64,000 nt of DNA from Neoceratodus forsteri (taxonomy: Eukaryota > Chordata > Ceratodontiformes > Ceratodontidae), in contig CM028129.1 of NCBI GenBank assembly GCA_016271365.2, positions 842,474,001 to 842,538,000 of the forward strand, written 5' to 3'. Shown one piece after another: positions 11,380-21,480 of the stretch (the stretch's first letter is position 1; each line of letters opens with the position of its first letter). The notes beneath the pieces were generated by a model. The model did no database searches. It saw nothing but the letters and a program-made list of their open reading frames with translations, and was not told the DNA's origin. The translations under genes were made by a program, and so were the position numbers.

Positions 11380-12840
11380 CGCAAACTGAGGAAATGACGG
11401 TAAGCTGTATAATGGGATAGATAGGGTTTTTTCAACTTTATTGCATATCTCAGGCACTTTTTGAAATTTTTACACCAAATTTTCAACATGGGGTTTTTGG
11501 GACCCTTCTCATGAATGCTGTCACTGTCATGGCGTTACTCGGGCCCCCGAAGGGTGATTTCGCAGCCACTGCGTGAAATCACCTTTCCAGAATGATTAAT
11601 GAAATGACACTGCCAGTGTTCATAAGGTGGGCTCTCAAAAAGCCTATTTTGAAAATTTGGTGGAAAAATTCCTAAAAATGACTGTTTTACGAGCGTGCGT
11701 TGTGCAGTGCCTACGCACGCTCGTAAGTTCATGAATTGTCAATATTTTCACTCCAGATTTTCAACATTGCCATTTTACCACACCTTCTTATGAGCAGTAC
11801 AGCTGTCATTTTTCACATCTCACCCAAAATGCGTTTCTGCCCATGTAGCGCACAATGGCGCAGTCGGTGTGCGAAATCAATGTATGGGACACATTAAGAA
11901 AATCACAGTGACATTGTTCATGAGCAGAGGTCTTAAAATAGCTATGTTGAAAATTTGGTGAAAAAATTCCTAAAAATGACTGTTTTACGAGCATGCGTTG
12001 CAGAGTTCCTACGCACGCTTGTAAGTTCACAAATTTTCAATATTTTCACTCCAGATTTTCAACATTGCCATTTTACCACACCTCCTTATAAGCAGTATAG
12101 TTGTCATTTTTCAAATCTTGCCCACAATGTGTTTCTGCCCATATAGCGCACAATGGCGCAGTCGGTGTGCGAAATCAATGTATGGGACACATTAAGAAAA
12201 TCACAGTGACACTGGTCAAGAGCAGAGGTATTAAAATGGCTATGTTGAAAATTTGGTGAAAAAATTCCCAAAAATGACTGTTTTAGGAGCGCACGTTGCG
12301 CAGTTCCTACGCACACTGGCAAGTTTGCGAATTTGCAATATTTGCACACCAGATTTTCAACAGTGCCATTTTACCGCATCCTTATGAGCAGTACAGCTAC
12401 CATTTTCACATCTCACCAAAATGTGTTTCCGTATGATAGCGACAATGGTACAGTCGGTGTGCGAAACAATGTTTGGGACAGATTAAGAAAATCACAGTGA
12501 CACTGGTCATGAGCGAAGGTCTTAAAATGGCTATGTTGAAAAATTTGGTGACAAAACTCCATAAAATGACTGTGTTACAAGTGAGCATTGCGCGGATTTC
12601 CACGCACTCTAGTAAGTTCATGAATTTGTAATATTTTCAGTCCAGATTTTCACCAGTGGCATTTTTCCACACCTCCTTATGAACAGTACAGCTGTCATTT
12701 TCCACAACATGGCCGAAATGTGTTTTCACACTTTCAGCACAGAAATGCGTGGTCGCTGTGGGAAATCATTGTTCGGGACACATAAAGAAAATCACACTGA
12801 CACTGTTCACGATCGGAGGTCCCAAAATGCCTGTGTGACA
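11380..12840. repeat. 298-bp tandem satellite-like array
   Basis: About four to five head-to-tail units. Landmark ACTG(T/G)(T/G)TTA(C/G) occurs at 11681, 11979, 12277 and 12569, giving periods of 298, 298 and 292. Each unit contains TTTTCAACATTGCCATTTTA-like and GCGCAGTCGGTGTGCGAAAT-like segments, and an inverted repeat, best in the first full unit (ACGAGCGTGCGT ... ACGCACGCTCGT, 11689-11724). The first unit (11380-11680) is the most diverged. It lies on the 5' side of the minus-strand recombinase relic. Confidence 0.85.
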
Positions 12841-13100
12841 GGCATCAAGGTGTGCCTCGGACTCTTCGGGCCCAAACTTCACCCCATTCTCCTATACCAT
12901 ACCCATCTCACCATATTTCCTGATGGAATGGGGTGCGCATAAAGGCCAAAGACCCCAAGGCACACCGTGACACTTGTCAGTGTCTGCAGGGTAGGGTGTG
13001 GTGAAATGGCATGGTCGTTATGCCTGACAACCCAAAGGCGCACCCCAATGCCTGTCACTCTCTGCAGGGTGGTGGTGGGGTTGGCTTCAGTTCAATACTT
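12841..13100. repeat. GC-rich degenerate direct repeats
   Basis: Shorter repeats follow the satellite: AAGGCACACCGTGACAC... near 12957 and AAGGCGCACCCCAATGC... near 13036 are each followed by TGCAGGGT, about 80 bp apart. No coding signal. Confidence 0.5.
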
Positions 13101-13720
13101 CGCTGCCATTCCTATTATGCAGCTCTGTAACTTCTACACTACCAATGCCAATGCCAGAAAGCAAACATTCGGCATTGACAAATGCTTGTTTTAAGTGATA
13201 TGAATGTGTTCAATATATATGACATGATAAAACAGAGTTTCTCATGTTATTGTTTTCTCTATCATTCTACTCCCTCTCTCCCCACCCCCTCTCTAAATTA
13301 ACCAATAGGAAAATTGGTGAACGCAGAATACCTGCAACATTACCACTGGATGTGATAGCTCCCGACTGTTCCTCTAAAAGTTCTCCTACCTTCAGGAATC
13401 AGTTTATCGTTTTGCATTTAGAATAATAATTTGAATTAATGGATGGAAATTATGGCTGATAAGTGTGAAGGGACTCTTTATGTTTGTAAAATAATGTCTG
13501 CTTCATTTAGAATTTTCTCACTGAACATCATAATGTGTTTAGAAGTTGGTTAAAATATTATTTTTGTTAAATTGAACCTTAGGGTATTTAATAGTGGTAT
13601 TTGAAATGTTACATGACAACTTAATAAAATATAGATCACCTTGTCAAACTGAATAGAATAAAATGATTGCTTTATAACATGTGACCTATAATGTAATAAC
13701 AATGTCACTATATAAGGGTG
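13101..13720. other. Non-coding spacer
   Basis: AT-rich sequence. I see no protein, RNA or repeat that I can name. Confidence 0.5.
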
Positions 13721-13734
13721 GTCTCTATACTAGA

Positions 13735-13870
13735 ATAGCACCCCCTGAGGAAGCACTAGTGAGTGATGTACCGGGGTTTCTGGGAGAACAGTACCAGCTC
13801 ACACAACTTTTACTGTGTTCTTCTGTGTGGATTTGTGATTTATCACAAATAAATCTTACTTGAACCAGGT
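13735..13870 (+). repeat. Penelope-type terminal-repeat-like fragment
   Basis: The segment CCCCTGAGGAAGCACTAGTG followed by GATGTACCGGGG, and then an AATAAA-containing tail, resembles the CTGAnGA-stem-GAnnC block found in Penelope-type terminal repeats. The core bases differ from a hammerhead consensus, so this is only a weak resemblance. Confidence 0.3.
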
Positions 13871-13994
13871 TTTAGAAATTGAACTGGATTTGTTTCACTG
13901 AAAGCACAACAGGTTTCTGGCGTACAAGTATATCACTATTTGTTATTAACTTTTACAGGGTCTAGAACGGCCCTCTAGTTGTACCCTAATCTGC

Positions 13995-14105
13995 ACTGGT
14001 AGGTGCTGTGTACCTTATAGTCTTGGAGAATCTTATAGTACCCAGAAGGTCTGGTATAGCCCAATACCACCCACCCTGAAGGGTATTATTACGCTTAGAA
14101 AATAG
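13995..14105. repeat. Right-flank copy of the 9770-9870 repeat
   Basis: This matches 9770-9870 in direct orientation: AGAAGGTCTGGTATAGCCCA here versus GGAAGGTCTGGTGTTGCCCA there. CCACCCT, a TATTATT motif and TTAGAAAAT follow in both. The left inverted arm seen at 9711 is not preserved here. Confidence 0.6.
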
Positions 14106-14997
14106 GTTATAACTTAAAGTTCAAAAAAGTCTGTAAAAAAATGTAAAAAAACTTACAATTTAGTAAAAAACATGCCTTTTATTGTAACGTACTCCCTCTA
14201 TTGTTATACATACCAGTAGAGGGTGCAGCTGTGTGTGATGTGTAGTTTTTGACTGTTATGTAGTTATGCTCCTCTTTACTGTGAGACCAATCTGGTTCCA
14301 TTTCTGAATCCACCCCCGCCTGCGGAGAAAATGTAATGTGTGTGCCAGCCAGACATTGGGCATGGACTGAGAGAGGTCAAGCAATGCCAGCAATGTATGG
14401 ATTTCCCTCCCCCCCACCTGCCGTAGAAAACATAGGTGTCAGTGAGACATCGGGAGTGGAGCTGGAGAGGTCACTGGCAATCAGCGCAGACTGTTCTGGT
14501 ATCAAGCTATCCTTCTATTTTTTTCTAAAAAACCATATGAGAAAGTGTTTTTCAGCACTGGGCAGTGACTGGGATGGGAAGGAGAGGGTGGGGCAGTGGA
14601 GCGGAGCCTTGGCGATCTGGGAAGCTGTCTCTCCTAGCAGTGAGCACGCGATGTGCTAGCGTTTTTGCTTTTAAGTAGAAACAGTGTTTACATCCAAAAT
14701 GTGAGCTAAAACATGAATAGTGTGTGCCAGATCACTTATTTTTTGTGTGAAAAAGAAGTTTCTGTGTGAACCTGGCTAACCGTCCGTTTACAGGGGTGGA
14801 TGGGCTATCTCTGTCGCTAAACAACAGTAAAAATGGTGGCATTGTCAAATGCAACATTCTACAGCTCCATCATTTTTGTTAACAGGTGGTTACAGACTAG
14901 GACTTGTTATTTCCCGGTCTCTGTTACCTGATACTGGACTGGGTAGCTGGTGGACTTAGCTGATCCGGTTCCAGAATTTCTCCAACCCATTTTCTAA
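14095..14997. mobile_element. Possible non-autonomous element with inverted TTAGAAAATRGGTT ends
   Basis: TTAGAAAATAGGTT at 14095-14108 is matched in inverse by AACCCATTTTCTAA at 14984-14997 (13 of 14 positions). The 900-bp interior is non-coding. No clear target duplication is visible, so the assignment is tentative. Confidence 0.35.
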
Positions 14998-15640
14998 TAT
15001 ACTTTATCACACCATTACTGCAGGATCAAAGTATTTTCATACTTTTATCAAATTATAAAAACATTTACCCAAGACTTTTTTAAATGCAGCCCCCTAATAC
15101 TACAGAACATATCATTAAAGCTAATAAAGATTTTACGTTAATAAGAACCACCCAAATAGTGTTCATTGCTCAAAGGATAGTTATATGAAAAGCCAGCATA
15201 TGTAATAGCCTAGTATGCTTCTGCATTTTCTCCCCATTTCTACTTATTGTTATCCCTTTATTCCCAATTTTGTACTTAATGCCTGTTTATTACTCACATT
15301 GTGAACTACTACCCTAGGTCTTTACTTTTTGTTGTATTATGCTATTGCTTCTGCTATCTAGTGTGTATTTTTCCTTGTATCACAATTATCCTGTTATTGT
15401 ACTATACTGCTGTGTCTGACTACTTCTGTAACCTCCTAGGTTGTGCCTGAAATAGTCATTTTATGGTTAGTGCACCCACCTGGTAAACAAACACTTAAAT
15501 AAATATAATTCAGCATTAACTTACATTGATCCTTGCTTTGATGTTGGATAATTGTGGATTGTAATATGCCTTTTAAATTCAAAAGCAACTGAAATAGATG
15601 TACAATCATATAGAGGTCACTCCTACATAAGGCAGTGCTG
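14998..15640. other. Non-coding spacer
   Basis: AT-rich sequence with no recognised features. Confidence 0.5.
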
Positions 15641-16235
15641 ACAGTGCTGGGTGTCACACTCTATGTGCAGTGTCTATTGCTGACTGCTGCCCCACTCTTT
15701 TTTTTTTTTTCTTCTTTATCCTGTGGTTCTGCTGTTGCTGTCAGCCCTGGTCACAGCCCCTGGGACTTCCACTGCCATCTACTGCCGCCATTCCCAGTTA
15801 TCCCCGGCTTACTCCCTGGAGAGCGGGGCCGCAGCATCGGTCCACCTCATCCGTGCCACAGAACTAGTATCTGGTTGGGGATGCTGCAATGGCAGCTAAT
15901 TGAAGCCCAAGGGAAGGCTTCACATAGACAGCGGACCCACCCATGATCTTTTTCCTGGTTTTCTCAGAGGCAGGGACGTGCAATGACACCAGCGTCCGCC
16001 CTGCCTCCCTGATACTGAGCGCCGGTAGCGTGAGTGACTCCCAGGCTCTGCCAGAGGTCCTCATTGTGCCGAACACTGACCCACCCTCCCCCGGAGAAGG
16101 AGAGACACCCATGGGGCGCTCAATCCTTCTCCCCCCCGGCCGGCCCTCTGATGACCCAGGTCCATTCCCGAACCCGGGTCGCCGGCACCGCAAGCAGAAT
16201 TCTAACCGCTGTGCTGGTGGGCCAGCCCGCTGCCC
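15640..16235 (-). repeat. GC-rich SINE-like repeat with tRNA-like head
   Basis: The minus-strand segment near 16232-16165 resembles a tRNA: GCACAGCGGTTAGAATTCTG as the A-box region, then GCCGGCGACCCGGGTTCGGG as the B-box region. GC-rich sequence follows leftwards and could be the SINE body. A minus-strand reading frame of 186 codons (16424-15864) overlaps it but has no protein-like motif, and I regard it as chance. Confidence 0.45.
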
Positions 16236-16329
16236 CACTCTGACAGCCACAGTGTTACATCCTGGTGCTATGGCTCTTTGACGAAGGACTGCAGTAGAGG
16301 ACTCCTGGAAACTAAGTGATACTGTATAA

Positions 16330-16735
16330 GTAATGCCACTATGCCCCACCCATAGCCGGTCCCTTCTCCTGATTGGAGACTTGGGAGGTACAATTAGCCA
16401 AACGATGACTGAAACACTGCCCAAAGTACAGCCCAGAGCTGGGTTGCTCTGTAAGTCTAGTTACACTTAATCTGATTGCGTCCCTGGCCTCCACTTTCAG
16501 CCGAGAAGACACTCCAGGATAGGAACAGCTGATCAGAGTCAGTGCGAGTGGTGTTTGAAAGCCGCTCCACTGCTGCCACTAAACCCCACCCACATACAGT
16601 CCTGTCTCCTGATTGGAGACTAAGGTGATACAATTAGCCAAACAAACACCAAAACACAGCCCAAAATACATTCCAGAGCAGGCTTGCTCTATAAGTCCTA
16701 GCTGCACTGAGCCCGATTGCCCCACCAGTGCAGCA
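16330..16735. repeat. Direct duplication, period 240 bp
   Basis: CTCCTGATTGGAGAC occurs at 16366 and 16606. The surrounding 150 bp, including ACAATTAGCCAAAC and a GCTTGCTCT/GGTTGCTCT segment, is repeated with differences. No coding signal. Confidence 0.7.
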
Positions 16736-16859
16736 GGATGTTAAACGTTTACCTGGAAAATCACCAGATATGATTGGAAGCGTCACTGGCAAACAATGGA
16801 GCCACACTGCAGCACCCCTGCTACTACTACTACAGTTTACTGGCAGCATTGTTCAGAAG

Positions 16860-16932
16860 CCAAATCATGGATAGGGCTTGAAACTATGACCTTCTGGCTC
16901 AGAGGCACATATGCTACCAACAGAGCCTTACT
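16860..16932 (-). repeat. tRNA-derived SINE head
   Basis: The minus strand reads like a decayed tRNA: GGCTCTGTTGGTAGCATATG (A-box region), then GGTCATAGTTTCAAGCCCTA (B-box region). It lacks a convincing cloverleaf and is taken as a SINE head, not a tRNA gene. Confidence 0.5.
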
Positions 16933-17495
16933 AGTACCCCATTTATTAACTGGGAGGGTTCTACATTAGTCTGGGATCATCCTCGTAAAATATGTGAGTT
17001 AGAACACCCATAGCTGATGATGCCTGTGATGGATAGTTCTGTACTAGCAAGTTCCTGGAGCTGGGCTATTAGTCAACAAGCAAGAAATAATTGTCTCATA
17101 GTGAAGTAGAAACGTATTGATCTCCTGTACTGCTATAGCATAATGTACATGAAGTGCTTCAACACTAATTGTATAAAAACTGCTCTATTATTTATATTAA
17201 CAAACCACTTAGTGTGTACATTAACAGAAAAAGTGTATTAAAGACATCCCTGACCTCCTTGGGAACTTAGTCCAAATCTGTTCATCTAATGTGTCATCTT
17301 TGCCAGTCACTTCTACTAATAGCTTAGCCCTTCTTTTATATCAAGTGCCGTATTAGACTTTCCAGAAAAAGTAACTGCAGGTTATCCAGCAATCCTTAGA
17401 ATTTGATTCCTTGGCCAAACAAGTGTTTGAATAAAAAAAAAAAAAATGTGATTGAAAGCCATGCTACTAAAAGACTAAGACACTCAAAATGTATT
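16933..17495. other. Non-coding spacer
   Basis: AT-rich sequence with an A-run near 17434-17446. Nothing recognised. Confidence 0.5.
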
Positions 17496-17499
17496 TATT

Positions 17500-17905
17500 T
17501 AATTTTTGTTGACCGGGTAAGTGCACTAGACAAATCCTGCCTATTTTCAGGCACGACCCAGGGAAGGGGATACAGATGAATGCCAACTGACCTTGAACCA
17601 GATTAAGCTGTTGGTGGTATTTTTCATGAATGGAGGAGGAATTTGGCCATTGCACCGGGGAATTTCCCCTGCTCTTTTTGAGAAGTGCCATGGGATCTTT
17701 AACATCCACCTGAACATGCAGATGGGACCTCGGTTTAATGTCTCATCTGAAAGACAGTACCTCAGGAGTGCAGCACCCCCCTCACGATGCACTACAGTGT
17801 CAGTATTGGGATATTAACCCAAGTGCCTGGTGTGAGGATAGAACCTACAGCCTACTGATCTTCTATCCTTAGAGGTGAGTGTGCTACCTGCTGAGCCACT
17901 GACAC
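17500..17905 (-). repeat. tRNA-derived SINE with conserved central domain
   Basis: On the minus strand a tRNA-like head (GTGGCTCAGCAGGTAGCACA, then GCTGTAGGTTCTATCC) is followed by a body with ACATTAAACCGAGGTCCCAT and TTAAAGATCCCATGGCAC. This resembles a widespread vertebrate SINE core (GGGATCTTTAA on the other strand). The 3' tail GCCTGAAAATAGGC plus CTTACCCGGTCAACAAAAAT is shared with the SINE at 55165-55385. Confidence is good for a SINE, lower for its family. Confidence 0.65.
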
Positions 17906-17913
17906 TGCTAATT

Positions 17914-17979
17914 AAATCAAATCAAATCAAATCAAATCAAATCAAATCAAATCAAATCAAATCAAATCAAATCAAATCA
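17914..17979. repeat. (AAATC)n microsatellite
   Basis: Thirteen consecutive AAATC units directly next to the SINE head. Confidence 0.95.
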
Positions 17980-19033
17980 GCATATTAGAGGCCATAGGCA
18001 GTCATAATGTTTTCAAAACTGTCACTGGTAATCTCTGCACCGGTCTGTTCTTGTGGCTACACTATGTTTAATATGCTTGTTGTTTTACAATGGTATACTG
18101 CTCTCTATATGAGTTAGCTCACCAAGTAAATACTATAATTTTATTTTAGCCTCTGTATACTTCTAGCTATCCTTATGCTACATGCAGTATGCATACTTTT
18201 CCTGCCAGTTGTTCCTGATTATAAATTTGTATTACCTTATGCATTATTACACCTTCTCGCTATTGAATCTTATGCAATAGCATGTAGTCTGTTATCCTCC
18301 TACTGTATCTCATGTATTTCTTTTGAATTTCCTTGTTTATACTGTTCTACCTAGGACCTCCTTATATAATGAGCCTTAATCAATGGAGCCCTTTCCTGGT
18401 AACATAAATAAAAACTACAAATGATGTATAGGGACATACTGGTCTGGACTACAATGAGATGTACAGAGGTGGACTGGTCTGGAAGCCCTCTGGAAGGCAT
18501 CTCTGCTCCTCCTCCCTAACCCTTCTAGAGGTTCCTAACACACAGGCCACATTCCGTCAGTGATGCTTTTCACACAAAGCTCCCTTACTCTGGAATGATC
18601 TTTCTGGAAAGCCGTACCTATCAGGCCTTCAAGGGACAACTCAAAGGATGCCCTACCCCTAAGCATAACTGCTTCTGCTTCCACTGAACCTCCTTCTGTT
18701 TCTGTTTCTGTTGTGCCATTACTGCTAAGTTTTTTTCCCCCTGTTGCCATGAATTATCCTTGGAATCTTAATGTGATGTATTGGGTACTGCAATATTGTA
18801 CAAATGCACTTTGCCCTATCAATCTGTATGTAGAATTTGTTATACCAACTTGTTGGGTTGTTACTGTTAAAGCTATTGTTACTACCATTGTTACCATGTC
18901 TCCAATGTCGTTTTATTGCACATGCTACTGTTTCACGGGAATGCCGTCATCTGCATGTAACTTATCCGGAGTCACTCCTGAAAACGGGATGCAAGTCTCA
19001 GTTAGCCTGCCACTTTTAGATTTGTGAGACCCT
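17980..19033. other. Non-coding spacer
   Basis: No coding or repeat signal that I recognise. Several 60-100-codon frames here lack protein-like motifs. Confidence 0.5.
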
Positions 19034-19234
19034 TCAGGATTCTCTCTTCCAAAAACAGACTAGTGGCAATTGTTCACTTCTCCTGCTAATGCTCCTGTTA
19101 CATTTTTGTGGCCCCTCCCCATATCTTTCCTTTGTGAATACTAAACAAAAGTATTTTTTCAAGATGTCTGCCTTTTCCTGTTCCCCCTCTGCACAGTCCC
19201 CCCTTCCCTTCTTAACCTTACAATTCCACACATG

Positions 19235-19315
19235 GTCTTCCTTTTACATAGCCACATAGATACCTATGGCAGATAAGTGCCTTTGACCCACCTAGTCTGC
19301 CCAACTGCACATGTA
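19235..19315 (-). mobile_element. CR1 3'-end fragment nested in CR1-C
   Basis: GGCAGATAAGTGCC and CCACCTAGTCTGCCCA are the reverse complement of the sequence just before the 3' end of CR1-D (GGGCAGACTGGATGGGCC...TATCTGCC at 48137-48172). A short CR1 3' end therefore seems to have landed here, on the minus strand. Confidence 0.6.
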
Positions 19316-19861
19316 AATTTTCACTTATATACCTAAACGTGTATTGTCCCCTTTTGTTACTGCCTTTGCTATTCTCTCATCAGTTTGTGCCTTTGCACTC
19401 CTTATTGCTGTCCCTGCTTCCCTCTGTTTCCCCTGGTCCACCTCCCTATCATCCTCACTCTGTCCCTTTGTACCTCCTGAATGGTAGCCTCTTAGCTTTT
19501 ACCTTTTCTGTCACGTCTTTCAAGAACCATATAGGGCTCTTTTTCCTCTTTCTTTGCTCCATTGCTTGATGCAGAGGTTTGTTGCCTTCACTATGTTCCT
19601 ATTTATTTTCCCCAATTGTTCTTCCACCCTACCCAGTCCATCCCCCGGTGGCCAGGTCATCCCTGAGGCATTCACCCATCTTTTTAAAATCTGCCCTACA
19701 GGACCCTCACCCTTGTGTGCTTTGATTCTGCAGCTATCCTTATATTGAACCACACTGTATAGTGATTGCTGGTCCCCAGGTGGCCACCCACCTTGATGTC
19801 TGCAACACTGTTCCTGTTGATGAATACCAGGTCCAGTGTTGGAATTAGCTATGAAAGATCA

Positions 19862-20121
19862 ACTTGCACAATACCGAGTGTAAGGATCCCAAGACTGACT
19901 GCCCTAAACATGGAATCCCAGCACTCAGTAATTGTCTGTGGCAGAGGTTTTCTCCATATTTTGGGGGCTTTGTCCCCCGCTCCCCCCAATGTAGGGGGCT
20001 TTGCCCCCCTGCAGCCCCCCTAATTAATATAACAAACTCAACCATGGACAATTACTGAATATCGGGATTCTGAGTTTTGGGCAGTCAGTCTTGGGATCGT
20101 GACACTCGGTATTGTGCAAGT
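19862..20121. mobile_element. Foldback MITE with about 75-bp inverted repeats
   Basis: ACTTGCACAATACCGAGTGT at 19862 is the exact inverse of the end at 20102-20121. The arms continue for about 75 bp (GATCCCAAGACTGACTGCCC versus GGGCAGTCAGTCTTGGGATC). The centre is rich in GGGGGCTTTGYCCCC-type runs. It splits the CR1-C endonuclease between SITKDR and TLDLVFINR. No clear target duplication is visible. Confidence 0.8.
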
Positions 20122-20504
20122 CGGTCTTTTGTAATACTCCCCAGTATTGCCCCATCATGACTGGGTTCACTGACTTGTTGCCTGAGGAATGCCCCCTGCA
20201 GGGAGTCCAAGATTTCCCTGCTTCTAGCAGAAGCTGCAGCTGGGATGCTCCAATCTACATCTGGTAGACCGAAGCCCCCACCACCTGCAGCACCTCTCCC
20301 TTTTCTGCCATCTTGCCAATGACTTCCATCAGCACCTTATCTAACTCCTCCCCCTGGGCTGAAAGTCTGTAGATCACACCACTACCAATAGACGCTTCAT
20401 CCCCCATTTCTAGGGTGGCCCACAGTACCTCTGTTCCTCCCTGTATTCCCAACACTCCCTCACATAAAGTACCACACCCACTCCTTTCCAGCACTAGGTG
20501 ATGA

Positions 20505-21050
20505 ACTCGAAAACAACTACAGTGCAGTCAAAAACCACACGTGAACAATGGTGAAATGAATTGTAGCACTCAGTAAAAACACTGAGCACTACCATGCAGA
20601 AAAAAAGAACAAAAAAGCTACATTATGTGTTTGCAGGGGGCTCTGTCCCCTGCACCACCCTTTAAGGGGGGGCTTTGTACCCACACTACCCCAACTTTAA
20701 ATAATCACCTTTGGGGGATCCTTGGGATGGGAGGAACCTGGGGGTGTAGTTCTGTTGGGAGGGTGCAGGGAAAATCGCAAGGTGGGGGAGCAGACAAAAA
20801 TGAAAGTCAGCAGGGGGGAGAAAATGAAAGTCGAGGGACTGGGAGTTGAACCTTGGTCATCAGCACATTCCACTGCTCTAGCTGCATGCTGCCCTATCCC
20901 CTACACCATAGGAGCAGCTTGGCAAAGTGCCATGCACTTCATCTATTGTCCTCTTCCTCCCGTGTGATGACAACTACAGGGATCATTAACTGACTTGCGC
21001 TACGATATCCCTGTAGCTGCACTGTCATATGCTATTTTTCCAGTGTGGAT
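20505..21050. mobile_element. Insert in CR1-C with G/C-run core and tRNA-like segment
   Basis: This block separates two consecutive parts of the CR1-C endonuclease. It carries GCAGGGGGCTCTGTCCCCTG and AAGGGGGGCTTTGTACCC, akin to the centre of the neighbouring MITE. A tRNA-like stretch lies on the minus strand at 20925-20840 (TATGGTGTAGGGGATAGGGC, then AAGGTTCAACTCCC). Near its right end is a hairpin, CTACAGGGAT ... ATCCCTGTAG (20978-21020). It may be more than one insert. Confidence 0.5.
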
Positions 21051-21480
21051 TTTCCTGTGCTATAATCCCGGTGACATATTCACTGGGTAGGCTCCTTTCC
21101 TTCCTACCCTTTTCTTCCTGAACAGAGCATAGTCTGGTATGGCCATGTTCTTGTCATGGTTTTCAGTGCACAATGACTTAATAATGGTTACAACATCTAG
21201 TTCAGTCTTTGCCATTGTGTTCTCTAGGTCTGGAATCTTATTTTCTAGACTTCTAGCATTTTCAGACATGGATTTGTAGGTTTTGTTACCACTCTGTTTG
21301 TTACCTCACTTTTTTCCTTTTTGCTTTCCCTCCTCCGCTCTCTCTTTCTAATTTACCTGCTTCCATCCTGCTTCATTTCTTCCACCCTGCTTCCAGTATT
21401 AATTTGCATCCCCGGGGATTCCACTCCTCTTGGGTTCTCCCTACTTTCTACTTTAACCTGTGTGAGGTGGCAGTTACCCA

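Larger units (their letters stand above)
19034..21480 (-). mobile_element. CR1-like LINE (CR1-C), multiply interrupted
   Basis: Minus-strand CR1 fragments in the expected order: the start of the endonuclease at 21269-21060 (NARSLENKIPDLENTMAKTE, LDVVTII), its middle at 20494-20255 (SGVIYRLSAQGEELDKVLME), its end near 19850-19760 (TLDLVFINRNSVADIKVGGH, LGTSNHYTVWF), and linker/early reverse-transcriptase region at 19753-19034 (EQEKADILKKYFCLVFTKER). Three inserts break it: about 20505-21050, a foldback MITE at 19862-20121, and a small CR1 3' fragment at 19235-19315. ORF1 sequence is barely traceable at 21290-21480. It is dead and truncated before the catalytic domain. Confidence 0.75.

Noticed and set aside
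15864..16424. Minus-strand frame of 186 codons
   Set aside because: Lies in a GC-rich SINE-like repeat; composition (Arg/Gly/Pro/Ser) and lack of motifs indicate a chance open frame.
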